Shown piece after piece: positions 31,052 through 38,902 of a stretch of DNA of 64,000 nt; positions within the stretch are counted from its first letter, which is position 1, and the number at the start of each line of letters is the position of its first letter. The DNA is taken from the NCBI RefSeq assembly GCF_014698755.1, contig NZ_JACJTO010000004.1, forward strand, positions 62,001-126,000, given 5' to 3'. Made by a program: the position numbers and the translations under genes. The stretch comes from Aphanizomenon flos-aquae FACHB-1287 (lineage in GTDB: Bacteria; Cyanobacteriota; Cyanobacteriia; Cyanobacteriales; Nostocaceae). The notes beneath the pieces are model-generated. The model saw only the letters and a list, made by a program, of their open reading frames with translations. It ran no database searches and was not told where the DNA came from.

Positions 31052-31657
31052 TTATTCTTTATTAGCCCTATTTTCCTTGATTATATGAATAATCGAAGGT
31101 AATAAAGAAACAACAACAATTAAGCCAATTATTGGTAATAGATACTTATCTAATTGTTCCGCTGGTAAAGATTTTCCCAAGAAAAACCCTAACAAAGTAA
31201 TACCAAATGTCCAAAGAAAACCACCAAATAAATTGTAAGACATAAAAGAGCGATAGTGCATAGCCCCAATACCAGCGACAATTGGCGCAAAAGTCCTGAT
31301 AATTGGCACAAATCTCGCTAAAACAATCGTTTTTTTACCATGCTTTTCATAGAAATCTTGAGTTTTTACAATATGTTTTTTACGAAGTAGCCAAGAATCT
31401 TCTTTATCAAATAATTTTCTACCAAATTTATGTCCAGTAAAATACCCGACATTATCACCTAATACAGCACAAACAAACGCACCAAAAATCAGCACCCAAA
31501 TATTCAGCAAGTTTTGAGAAGCGACAAATCCTGCTGTAAATAATAAACTATCACCGGGTAGAAAAAAACCAATCAATAAACCAGATTCAGCAAAGATAAT
31601 TCCCCATACTCCAAAGTAACCAAGTGATTTAACTAATTCTGGTAAATCAAAGTGCAT
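31052..31657 (-). CDS. DedA-family membrane protein (VTT/SNARE-associated domain)
   Basis: DedA proteins are inner-membrane proteins, several of which recycle undecaprenyl phosphate or phospholipids across the membrane. The family core is GLLIGFFLPGDSLLFTAGF, then GDNVGYFTGHKFGRKLF, and ARFVPIIRTFAPIVAGIGAM, with the conserved Arg pair. Four to five hydrophobic helices span the 201 residues, and the C-terminus is basic. It is encoded just upstream of the ABC exporter on the minus strand and diverges from the ABC-2 permease gene at 31785. Function in this organism is inferred only at family level. Confidence 0.93.
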   Translation of the reverse strand: MHFDLPELVKSLGYFGVWGIIFAESGLLIGFFLPGDSLLFTAGFVASQNLLNIWVLIFGAFVCAVLGDNVGYFTGHKFGRKLFDKEDSWLLRKKHIVKTQDFYEKHGKKTIVLARFVPIIRTFAPIVAGIGAMHYRSFMSYNLFGGFLWTFGITLLGFFLGKSLPAEQLDKYLLPIIGLIVVVSLLPSIIHIIKENRANKE

Positions 31658-31784
31658 AAAATCCCACTCATTTAAGAAAATGTACCCAACATTTTAACGG
31701 TTATAAATTTATAAAACTAAAAAGTAATATTAAGTTTAAATAAAGTTATTTTATATGTAATAGATATTCGGGTAAATACAAAAA

Positions 31785-32567
31785 ATGCAAAGATATTTAA
31801 AAGTTCTAAGATTATTTTGGACCGCAGCGATCTCTACGGAAATGGAATATCGTATTAATTTTATCATTACTGCTTTTAGTAGTTTAGGTAATTTACTCGG
31901 TAGTATCTTTAGTTTATTTCTATTTTACCGCACAGGTTACACTTTTACAGGCTGGTCTTGGGAAGCCGCCTTAGTCGTCTTAGGAATTTTCACCTTATTA
32001 CAAGGCTTTAGCGCTACCTTCCTAGCTCCGAACTTAAATCGAATTGTTCGTCATGTCCAAGAAGGAACATTAGACTTTGTATTATTAAAACCTATTCGTA
32101 GTCAGTTTTGGTTATCTGTTCATACCATTTCTCTCTGGGGAATACCGGATTTAATCTTTGGTTTACTCATAATTGGCTACGCTGGTACAAAACTCAATTT
32201 AGGTATTGATAAATACTTACTGGCTGTTTTCCCCTTATGTTGCGGTTTGGTAATTCTTTACAGTTTGTGGTTTATACTAGGATCAACCAGTATTTGGTTT
32301 GTTAAAATATACAATGTCACAGAAGTGTTAAAAGGGTTTTTAGAAGCAGGGAGATATCCAATTACAGCCTATCCCGCTACTTATCGATTTTTCTTTACCT
32401 TTGTAGTTCCAGTATCTTTTTTAACTACAGTCCCCGCTCAATCTATGTTGGGACAAATTCAATTTGTCTGGTTACTGGGTGCTGGACTATTAGCCTTGAT
32501 ATTATTTTTCATTTCTACTCAGTTTTGGCGATTTGCTCTCCGTTTTTATACTAGTGCTTCCAGTTAA
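31785..32567 (+). CDS. ABC-2 type transporter permease (DUF990-like)
   Basis: This 260-residue protein has six hydrophobic segments and the ABC-2 permease pattern. The start MQRYLKVLRLFWTAAISTEM is followed by EYRINFI, HVQEGTLDFVLLKPIRSQFW, and the C-terminal block VPVSFLTTVPAQSMLG. In cyanobacteria such permeases usually pair with a second permease and an ATPase encoded elsewhere. No ATPase partner is adjacent except the unrelated exporter on the other strand. Its substrate is unknown. A small palindromic element starts 14 bp after the stop codon. Confidence 0.85.
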   Translation: MQRYLKVLRLFWTAAISTEMEYRINFIITAFSSLGNLLGSIFSLFLFYRTGYTFTGWSWEAALVVLGIFTLLQGFSATFLAPNLNRIVRHVQEGTLDFVLLKPIRSQFWLSVHTISLWGIPDLIFGLLIIGYAGTKLNLGIDKYLLAVFPLCCGLVILYSLWFILGSTSIWFVKIYNVTEVLKGFLEAGRYPITAYPATYRFFFTFVVPVSFLTTVPAQSMLGQIQFVWLLGAGLLALILFFISTQFWRFALRFYTSASS

Positions 32568-32580
32568 TGATTCAGAAGAG

Positions 32581-32661
32581 TTACAGCAGTTCCCAGCATA
32601 ATCATAAAACCCTTATTCTTGACCGCCAATACTGTATCTTAATCAAGCCGAATTGCTGTAA
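32581..32661. mobile_element. Small palindromic element (copy C), TACAGCA-type ends
   Basis: TTACAGCAGTTC (32581-32592) and GAATTGCTGTAA (32650-32661) are terminal inverted repeats with one mismatch, enclosing 57 bp with no coding capacity. The ends match those of copies A and B (11917-12022, 36632-36738), but the interior differs. It may be a shorter member of the same non-autonomous family. Confidence 0.55.
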
Positions 32662-32696
32662 ATGTAGGCTGACCCTAGAAAAACCAACCTACATTT
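32660..32696. repeat. AAATGTAGG-CCTACATTT hairpin
   Basis: A perfect 9-bp inverted repeat (32660-32668 and 32688-32696) lies directly after element C and 18 bp beyond the end of the Uma2 gene. Transcripts from either neighbour would carry the stem. It lacks a good T tract. Confidence 0.5.
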
Positions 32697-32713
32697 AATC
32701 CAGAGCAAAGAAA

Positions 32714-33538
32714 TTATAACATATCTGGATTTTCACCCAATTCTCTTAATCTAGCCGCTAACCTAGCCGCTTTTACTTGAGCTTCCTCCTCTCGTGATTT
32801 AGCAACTTCAGCTTGTAATTTAGCAGCTTCAGCTTGTAATTTAGCAGCTTCAGCTTGTGATTTAGCAGCTTCAGCTTGTGATTTAGCAACTTCAGCTTGT
32901 GATTTAGCAGCCTCCTCTGGTAACAAGACTAGATTACCAGCAACATCATAAAACCGCGCCCAAATTGCAGTTTCCCTGTCTATAGTTCCTTCCCAAGTTC
33001 CCAACCATAAACCCAAACGTCTACACCATAGCCAACCATTTTCATTTGCTGTCAACGGCTGGTACTGTTGTTCATGATCTAAATGCCATCCTTGTAAAGA
33101 ATTGACATCAAATGGGTCATAGACAAAATAATCTGAGGTATGGAAAGTCTGTTCATACAGGTCTTTTTTAATCCCCTTATCTATTCCTGCTGTAGACCGT
33201 GACATTAATTCTACAATCACATCAGGATAGCGACCATTTTCTTCCCAAACTACCCAACCTTGTCGAGGATTGCTACCATCAACATTAAGAACAGCAAAGA
33301 AATCAGGTCCGCGAAAATCACGATTGCGAATTTGATTACTGCTGTAATAAATAAACATATTGCCCCCAGTAAAATAATCATTGCGGTCAGACCAAAGCTG
33401 CTGCAATGAACGAATGAGGACATTCATAGCAATACGGTGACGATTTGATTCCAAGGGTTCACCATCATCAAATATTAAGTCAGCAGGTGGGTTATGGGCT
33501 TCCCAGTCCGCAACGGCTAGATTGTTGTCGGTAGTCAT
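32714..33538 (-). CDS. Uma2-family (DUF820) endonuclease-fold protein with heptad tail
   Basis: Uma2/DUF820 proteins have the PD-(D/E)XK nuclease fold and are greatly expanded in cyanobacteria; their role is unsettled. Here RNRDFRGPDFFAVLNVD and YPDVIVELMSRSTAGIDKGI, then KKDLYEQ, give the acidic and Lys positions. YFVYDPFDVNSLQGW follows. The C-terminal residues about 208-255 are six near-perfect heptads of the AKSQAEA/AKLQAEA type, predicted as a coiled coil for self-association. At DNA level these are 21-bp tandem repeats (about 32793-32920), so the number of heptads can change by slippage. It is a lone gene. Confidence 0.9.
   Translation of the reverse strand: MTTDNNLAVADWEAHNPPADLIFDDGEPLESNRHRIAMNVLIRSLQQLWSDRNDYFTGGNMFIYYSSNQIRNRDFRGPDFFAVLNVDGSNPRQGWVVWEENGRYPDVIVELMSRSTAGIDKGIKKDLYEQTFHTSDYFVYDPFDVNSLQGWHLDHEQQYQPLTANENGWLWCRRLGLWLGTWEGTIDRETAIWARFYDVAGNLVLLPEEAAKSQAEVAKSQAEAAKSQAEAAKLQAEAAKLQAEVAKSREEEAQVKAARLAARLRELGENPDML
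32793..32920 (-). repeat. 21-bp tandem repeats inside the Uma2 gene
   Basis: About six 21-bp units containing TTAGCAGCTTCAGCTTG encode the AKxQAEA heptads. Units differ at a few bases (TGTAAT or TGTGAT, GCAGC or GCAAC). Length changes would stay in frame. Confidence 0.9.
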
Positions 33539-33638
33539 AAGTAATTATCACCTTTTTCATCAAGCCCTAAACTTCTATAATAAAAATTTCTGACGAATAA
33601 TAACATCTTCCTCATCAAAGTTCAACAAAAACCCAGAA

Positions 33639-34106
33639 CTAACGTGGTTGACGTTCTAGATTAGCTTCAATTGTACTGTCTAAAAAATGACCAGAAAGAA
33701 CACCCGTTATTAAGTAATATTGATCATCATTAAGCCGATGTAGGGTTTCAAAACCACTACGTCGTTGAAGACTGCGAACATCGGCGGAGTTATCGCCCAA
33801 AACCCAATAACGCTGTACAATTGTATCTGGACTAATCCAGCCTTCCCCTTCTATCTGTCCTAAGGAATTATGCTGGAGCAAAAAAGTATACTGGCGTTCT
33901 CCCTTATGCAGTCGCCCCCTATACTGGAGTGAGATATCTGGGCGCTCGCCATTAGGAAAAACTATTTTTGTGGCCATGGAGAACCAATTGTCCCGATTCC
34001 AAATAACCAATGTTAAACCCTTTAAGGTAATTGGTGGACTATTACGCTCTACCCAATTACCTTGTATTACCCAACGTCCGGGTTCTAATAAAAAAGTATG
34101 ACTCAC
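33639..34106 (-). CDS. Conserved cyanobacterial hypothetical protein (155 aa)
   Basis: I do not recognise a named family. The protein is rich in alternating beta-strand pattern. It opens with FLLEPGRWVIQGNWVERN, continues with LTLVIWNRDNWFSMATKIVF, and ends with SGHFLDSTIEANLERQP. The order of a Gly-x-Trp start, several strands and a closing basic strand is reminiscent of lipocalin-like barrels such as the phycobiliprotein lyases. This resemblance is weak and not a family assignment. There is no signal peptide. It stands alone between the Uma2 gene and anmK, on the same strand. Confidence 0.7.
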   Translation of the reverse strand: MSHTFLLEPGRWVIQGNWVERNSPPITLKGLTLVIWNRDNWFSMATKIVFPNGERPDISLQYRGRLHKGERQYTFLLQHNSLGQIEGEGWISPDTIVQRYWVLGDNSADVRSLQRRSGFETLHRLNDDQYYLITGVLSGHFLDSTIEANLERQPR

Positions 34107-34287
34107 TTGCTAATTTCCTTTTTGTAAGCCAGCACGTTAATGCTCTCGGTGTATTTAGCCCCTGTTTTTTGGTTCTCTAAAACCACCTAATTGAGTTTCT
34201 TGGTGTCTTCTAAAACTAAAACTTTATAAATAGATATTATCATAATCTTAGCAAATTTAGGTAAAAACTCGAAAATATCGCCCTAAC

Positions 34288-35439
34288 TTAGCCATAAGTA
34301 CCGTAAATTTCCCCTAACAGCACCTCTTGAGATGCACCTGTAACAGCAGGTAAGTTACCAGGTATGGACAGGTTGCGCCAATATGCTAAAACTGCAAAGG
34401 CGATGGCTTCTTTAAATACAGCACTCAAGCCAGTTTCATCTGTGGTTAATACTGGTACTTTCCCCAATAATAACTCTAGACGATCTTTTAAGTAAGTATT
34501 GCGACTACCACCACCACATAATATCACCTGATCTGGTCTTTTTGGTAAAAAAGTATCATAACTATGAACAATGGAGGCGGCCGTCAGTTCTGTTATGGTT
34601 GCTAAAAAATCTGCAGTATTGAGTTCGTAGACCTCACTATCTTGTAAACATTGGTGTAAATAAGCAACACCAAATAATTCACGTCCGGTAGATTTAGGCG
34701 GTGCTAAGTGGAAATATTCGTGACTGAGCCATTGTTCTACCAAGGGGTAACATGGTGTACCACTGGCCGCCCAATTACCATTTTCATCATAGCTTTTAGC
34801 CCCATTGGTAAAGTGTTCTACCGCTAAATCCAATAGGCTATTACCTGGACCTGTGTCCCAACCTCGAATTTGCGACAACCAATCATCACTCTGATCTGGG
34901 AGATAAGTAACATTACCAATACCGCCAATATTTTGAATACACCGTTTTTTCTGTGTATGACTGAGTAAATAGGCATCTACTTTACAAACAAGGGGTGCAC
35001 CATGACCATGAGCCATTATATCTCCTGTTCGGAAGTTACTGATGGTGGTAATACGGGTTAGATGGGCTATTAATGCGCCCCGTCCTAGTTGGAGGCTATA
35101 ACCTAGGTTTCCTAATCCCTGATATGGACGATGGTAAACTGTTTGACCATGAGAACCGATGAGGGTAGCTGCTTGATGACCATTTTGTATAAGTTGAGCC
35201 GCTTTAGCAAAAGCATGGGCTATAGCATCATCTATGGCGGCTAGGTCTGCTATGGATACAGCAGCACCAGTTCCAATCTCTAAAATTTGTTCTCTGAGTT
35301 GTGGGGGGTAGGGATATGTTTCCCCAGCGATTAATTCTACTTTCAAATCCGAATCTTTGCCAGCAATTTCTACTAAAGCGGCATCTATCCCATCTACAGA
35401 TGTACCACTCATTAAACCAATTACGCGAGTTGGTTGCAT
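34288..35439 (-). CDS. anmK: Anhydro-N-acetylmuramic acid kinase
   Basis: AnmK converts 1,6-anhydro-MurNAc from cell-wall turnover to MurNAc-6-phosphate. The start [20 protein letters not shown] is the family signature for the phosphate-binding loop. [31 protein letters not shown] and [18 protein letters not shown] are further hallmarks. The catalytic Asp is in the DTGPGN block. The 383-residue length is typical. It follows kdpC on the same strand after 85 bp and may be read through from the kdp operon or have its own promoter. Together with the nagZ-like gene at 1456 it indicates a peptidoglycan recycling pathway. Confidence 0.95.
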   Translation of the reverse strand: MQPTRVIGLMSGTSVDGIDAALVEIAGKDSDLKVELIAGETYPYPPQLREQILEIGTGAAVSIADLAAIDDAIAHAFAKAAQLIQNGHQAATLIGSHGQTVYHRPYQGLGNLGYSLQLGRGALIAHLTRITTISNFRTGDIMAHGHGAPLVCKVDAYLLSHTQKKRCIQNIGGIGNVTYLPDQSDDWLSQIRGWDTGPGNSLLDLAVEHFTNGAKSYDENGNWAASGTPCYPLVEQWLSHEYFHLAPPKSTGRELFGVAYLHQCLQDSEVYELNTADFLATITELTAASIVHSYDTFLPKRPDQVILCGGGSRNTYLKDRLELLLGKVPVLTTDETGLSAVFKEAIAFAVLAYWRNLSIPGNLPAVTGASQEVLLGEIYGTYG

Positions 35440-35524
35440 TGACTGAAGTAATTTTATAATTTTGCTGTTTTATTGTAATTGATTCTATTACCCATGTCAA
35501 AAAAATTTGGGAGGTCGACAAAGA

Positions 35525-36124
35525 CTAATTTGGCTGACGATTAATATCTTGTAAATCCAGAGCATAATTTAAGCGTAAAAGATTTATTCCTGGTTCACCA
35601 AAAATCCCTAAAAATCTCCCATCAATATATCTACTAATTAGTGGAATAATATCATCTTCCTTAATACCTCTTGCCCGGGCTACTCTTTCTATCTGTTGTC
35701 GTGCTGCTTTCAAAGAGATATGGGGATCTAAACCAGAAGCAGATGTATAAAGCAAATCAGCCACAGGTTGTTTGTTGTCGTTCTCAATTTCTTCTACTTG
35801 CTTGAGAATGCGTTCTTTGAGTTCTGGATTAGTAGGAGCAAGATTACTACCTCCAGATATACCAGTCGGTTGAGCTTTTTTGCTTTGACTATAGTTAACA
35901 GCACTCGGACGACCATGAAAATAACTATCGGATGTAAATTCTTGACCAATCAAAGTTGAGCCAATAGGTCGACCTTTGATATTTAACATGATGCTACCAT
36001 TGGCTGAATTTGGGAAAATTGACTGTCCTACTAACAAGATAAAAACAGGATATATAATTGCTGTTAATATCCACATTATCAAAGTAATTCTAATGGCTTT
36101 GAAGGCTTCTCGGATAATAGACAT
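35525..36124 (-). CDS. kdpC: Potassium-transporting ATPase KdpC subunit
   Basis: KdpC is the single-span subunit that stabilises the KdpFABC K+ pump. The start at 36124 gives MSIIREAFKAIRITLIMWIL, the membrane helix, then GSTLIGQEF, YFHGRPSAV, the ISGGSNLAPTNPEL block, YTSASGLDPHIS and AARGIKEDD-like RVARARGIKEDDI. The frame is open for 41 further codons upstream, but these lie over the end of kdpF and are unlikely to be translated. At 199 residues it is of normal length. It is the last kdp gene here; no kdpD or kdpE follows, the next gene being anmK. Confidence 0.95.
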   Translation of the reverse strand: MSIIREAFKAIRITLIMWILTAIIYPVFILLVGQSIFPNSANGSIMLNIKGRPIGSTLIGQEFTSDSYFHGRPSAVNYSQSKKAQPTGISGGSNLAPTNPELKERILKQVEEIENDNKQPVADLLYTSASGLDPHISLKAARQQIERVARARGIKEDDIIPLISRYIDGRFLGIFGEPGINLLRLNYALDLQDINRQPN

Positions 36125-36256
36125 AATTAGAGGTGGTGATTTTTCTTTTAATTTGTGAATTACTAAAATCGTTCTGGCTGAAAAATGACTATTAATAAGT
36201 ATATTACTAACATTAAAGTAGTAAAACCTAAAACAGCAAATGCCCAAGTAGAAATT

Positions 36257-36265
36257 CTATCTAAG
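36257..36265. repeat. 9-bp target site duplication, left copy
   Basis: CTATCTAAG, identical to 36431-36439, directly abuts the left terminal inverted repeat of the 165-bp element. Confidence 0.88.
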
Positions 36266-36430
36266 CACAAGTGTTGAATCCTGCAATAAAACTTTACAAT
36301 CTTTGTGTTTTACCCAGGTAAAATCCATTGTCTATTGAGAATAGAGTCATTAATTGATCAAATTTGGTATCACCAATACCAATGCACAACTTGGACACAA
36401 TCCTCAAAATCTTAACATTCAACACTTCTG
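36266..36430. mobile_element. 165-bp MITE-like insertion in kdpF with 9-bp target duplication
   Basis: The element begins CACAAGTGTTGAAT (36266-36279) and ends ATTCAACACTTCTG (36417-36430); these are inverted repeats matching at 13 of 14 bases. It is bounded by perfect direct repeats CTATCTAAG at 36257-36265 and 36431-36439. It contains no open frame of note and a small hairpin TTGGTAT-CACCA-ATACCAA. This is the structure of a non-autonomous transposon mobilised by a transposase that makes 8-9-bp duplications; the IS family is not identified. Confidence 0.9.
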
Positions 36431-36439
36431 CTATCTAAG
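36431..36439. repeat. 9-bp target site duplication, right copy
   Basis: CTATCTAAG, identical to 36257-36265, directly abuts the right terminal inverted repeat. The duplicated bases encode part of the Leu-Asp-Arg codons of kdpF. Confidence 0.88.
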
Positions 36440-36631
36440 GTAATGGAAGTATTAGCATAAACTACGGGAACAATCAACAAATTCAAGGACATCACTATAA
36501 AAATAGTGATAGGTAATTGGTATTTAAACCTGGAGAACCGAATCAATGGTATTATTTTCATAAATCAAAAATAAGAGGCAAAAGACAAAAGCCAAGAGTC
36601 AAGAAGTTTTCAGTTATTTTACATTTTTATA

Positions 36632-36738
36632 TACAGCAGTTTCCGCACTGACGAGGTACAAAATTGAATTATGAAACTCTTGCGGTGCGGGCATCTTGCC
36701 CGCTAGATATGTACCCCATAATACCGGGAAGTGCTGTA
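36632..36738. mobile_element. Small palindromic element (copy B) between kdpB and kdpF
   Basis: The 107-bp segment starts TACAGCAGTTTCC and ends GGGAAGTGCTGTA. Internally it has GAAACTCTTGCGGTGCGGGC and the hairpin GCGGGC-ATCTT-GCCCGC (36687-36703), then CGCTAGATATGTACC. Copy A at 11917-12022 shares both ends and this core. It lies 5 bp after the kdpB stop codon, so the hairpins are in the kdp operon transcript. TA at both outer edges would fit a TA-targeting (IS630/Tc1-mariner type) mobiliser; this is inference. Confidence 0.7.
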
Positions 36739-36743
36739 ATTGT

Positions 36744-38843
36744 TTATGCTAAACCCACAAATGTCACCATCATATCTATTAATTTAATCGCTATAAATGG
36801 AGCAATTACCCCACCTAAGCCATAAATTAAAATATTTCGTTGCAAAAGTTGATTAGCGGTCAAAGGTCGAAATTGAATACCCTTTAATGCTAGAGGAATT
36901 AACGCCGGAATAATTAAAGCATTATAAATCAATGCCGACAAAATAGCAGAATTGACACTACTTAACTTCATCACATTTAAGCTTTCTAGATTCGCAGATG
37001 TGAAAAGTACGGGAATAATTGCAAAATACTTAGCAATATCATTAGCAATAGAAAACGTTGTTAATGCCCCACGAGTGATTAACAATTGCTTGCCTATGCC
37101 AACAATATCAATTAATTTGGTAGGATCAGAATCTAAATCCACCATATTAGCCGCTTCCTTAGCTGCTTGCGTTCCTGTATTCATCGCCACACCTACATTA
37201 GCCTGTGCTAAAGCAGGAGCATCATTCGTCCCGTCCCCAGTCATAGCGACAATTTTTCCCTCGGCCTGTTCCCGTTGAATCACACTAATTTTATCTTCTG
37301 GTGTGGCCTCGGCGATAAATTCATCTACCCCAGCTTCCTGGGCAATCACAGAAGCAGTAATCCGGTTATCTCCCGTGAGCATGATTGTCCGTACTCCCAT
37401 GTGTCGCAGTTGATCAAATCGTTCGCGGATACCCGGTTTCACAATATCTTTAAGATGGATAACACCGTAAATCTCGTTATCCAGACATACAGCCAAAGGT
37501 GTACCACCTTGACGGGAAACCTGTTCATAAGCAATATCTAATTCTGGACTATCCTTTCCATGGCGAGAAAGAACAAAGCCTTTAATTGCCCCTACTGCAC
37601 CTTTCCGCAGTTCCCTCCCACCGGGTAAATTAGTACCACTCATCCGAGTTTTTGCTGAAAATTCTATCCCCTGTGCTTGTTTACGGTCTAAATCAAAGTT
37701 TGCTCCTAACTTTTCTGCGAGTCTAACAATAGATTTACCCTCTGGAGTATCGTCAAAGATACTAGCCGCCAAAGCTACATTAGCAATTTCTATGATTGAG
37801 TGGCCATTAATAGGGATAAACTCCTCTGCTAAACGGTTGCCAAGAGTGATTGTCCCGGTTTTGTCAAGAACTAGGGTATTGATATCTCCACAGGCTTCTA
37901 CTGCCCTGCCAGAGGTGGCAATGACGTTAAATTGAGCAACCCTATCCATACCCGCAATGCCGATGGTACTTAGTAATCCGCCGATAGTTGTGGGAATAAG
38001 TGCTACCAATAGAGCAATGAGAACGGGGACACTAACAGGACTATTGACATAATAAGCAAAGACGGGAAGGGTTGCCACCACGAATAAAAATACTAAGCTC
38101 AGAACCGCTAATAATACTGTTAAAGCAATTTCATTAGGTGTTTTACTGCGTTCTGCCCCTTCTACCAAGGCAATCATCCGGTCAATAAAGCCTTTACCTG
38201 GTTCAGACGTGACGCGAATAATCAGTTCATCGGAGATAATACGTGTACCACCAGTCACAGAACTGGCAACATCTGACCCAAATTCTTTGAGAACTGGAGC
38301 AGATTCGCCAGTAATCGCTGATTCATCTACAGACGCAACACCCATAATCACTTCACCATCTGCAGGAATAATATCACCTGAAACTACGTATATAGTATCT
38401 CCTTGTTTCAAGCTGCCAGAAGGAACTTCTGTAATTGTGCCATCAACGGTGATAGTTTTGGCGGTGGTGGCTGACTGGGTGGAACGTAAAGTATCAGCTT
38501 GGGCTTTCCCTCTTCCCTCGGCTACGGCTTCCGCAAAGTTGCTAAATAGAACTGTGAACAACAAAATCCCTGTTAACAAGCCATTAAATAAATAGGGGTT
38601 TTTTTGGTTTATCGGTCCAAATAATTGGGGATAAATCGTTACACAAAAGGTGATAACTGTTCCTATCCATACCAAAAACATCACCGGATTTTTGATAGCA
38701 TATCGAGGATGCAATTTCATGAAAGCATCATTAATCGCCCGAATATAAAGTCCTTTGTTCGTTACCCGCTGTTTTCTTGGTTTTTTGCGGCGATAACGCG
38801 GACGGGAGGCTTTAGAATGAGAATTAGTTCCGTTTGAGTTCAT
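36744..38843 (-). CDS. kdpB: Potassium-transporting P-type ATPase KdpB subunit
   Basis: KdpB is the ATP-hydrolysing subunit of the high-affinity K+ pump induced by K+ limitation or desiccation. Phosphorylation motif DKTGTITLGN is near residue 327, with the A-domain SGDIIPADGEVIMGVASVDE and ITGESAPV, the nucleotide-binding KGAVGAIKGF, and TGDGTNDAPALAQANVGVAM in the P domain. Seven membrane helices are expected and the 699-residue length fits. The N-terminal basic extension (RPRYRRKKPRKQR) is usual in cyanobacteria. It follows kdpA by 59 bp on the same strand, and a small palindromic element lies 5 bp beyond its stop codon. Confidence 0.97.
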   Translation of the reverse strand: MNSNGTNSHSKASRPRYRRKKPRKQRVTNKGLYIRAINDAFMKLHPRYAIKNPVMFLVWIGTVITFCVTIYPQLFGPINQKNPYLFNGLLTGILLFTVLFSNFAEAVAEGRGKAQADTLRSTQSATTAKTITVDGTITEVPSGSLKQGDTIYVVSGDIIPADGEVIMGVASVDESAITGESAPVLKEFGSDVASSVTGGTRIISDELIIRVTSEPGKGFIDRMIALVEGAERSKTPNEIALTVLLAVLSLVFLFVVATLPVFAYYVNSPVSVPVLIALLVALIPTTIGGLLSTIGIAGMDRVAQFNVIATSGRAVEACGDINTLVLDKTGTITLGNRLAEEFIPINGHSIIEIANVALAASIFDDTPEGKSIVRLAEKLGANFDLDRKQAQGIEFSAKTRMSGTNLPGGRELRKGAVGAIKGFVLSRHGKDSPELDIAYEQVSRQGGTPLAVCLDNEIYGVIHLKDIVKPGIRERFDQLRHMGVRTIMLTGDNRITASVIAQEAGVDEFIAEATPEDKISVIQREQAEGKIVAMTGDGTNDAPALAQANVGVAMNTGTQAAKEAANMVDLDSDPTKLIDIVGIGKQLLITRGALTTFSIANDIAKYFAIIPVLFTSANLESLNVMKLSSVNSAILSALIYNALIIPALIPLALKGIQFRPLTANQLLQRNILIYGLGGVIAPFIAIKLIDMMVTFVGLA

Positions 38844-38902
38844 ATATAAGTAATTTCAGTAGGGACGCAGGGTCCGCGCCTAAGTGTTAGAAAAAGTCTC
38901 TA

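Larger units (their letters stand above)
36163..36561 (-). pseudogene. kdpF: kdpF (kdpG-type) small subunit gene split by a 165-bp element
   Basis: Between kdpB and kdpC a small membrane-protein gene can be read in two parts. The N-terminal part, from ATG at 36561, reads MKIIPLIRFSRFKYQLPITI, then FIVMSLNLLIVPVVYANTSI, and stops at 36412 after 49 residues. The C-terminal part reads RISTWAFAVLGFTTLMLVIY followed by LLIVIFQPERF and a stop at 36163. The ending VIFQPERF is characteristic of cyanobacterial KdpF. Deleting the element at 36266-36430 with one copy of its 9-bp duplication joins them in frame to a 74-residue protein. The C-terminal helix alone might still be made from a TTG at 36270, giving 35 residues, near the size of E. 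coli KdpF (29). The reconstruction is directly visible; loss of function is inferred. Confidence 0.85.
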
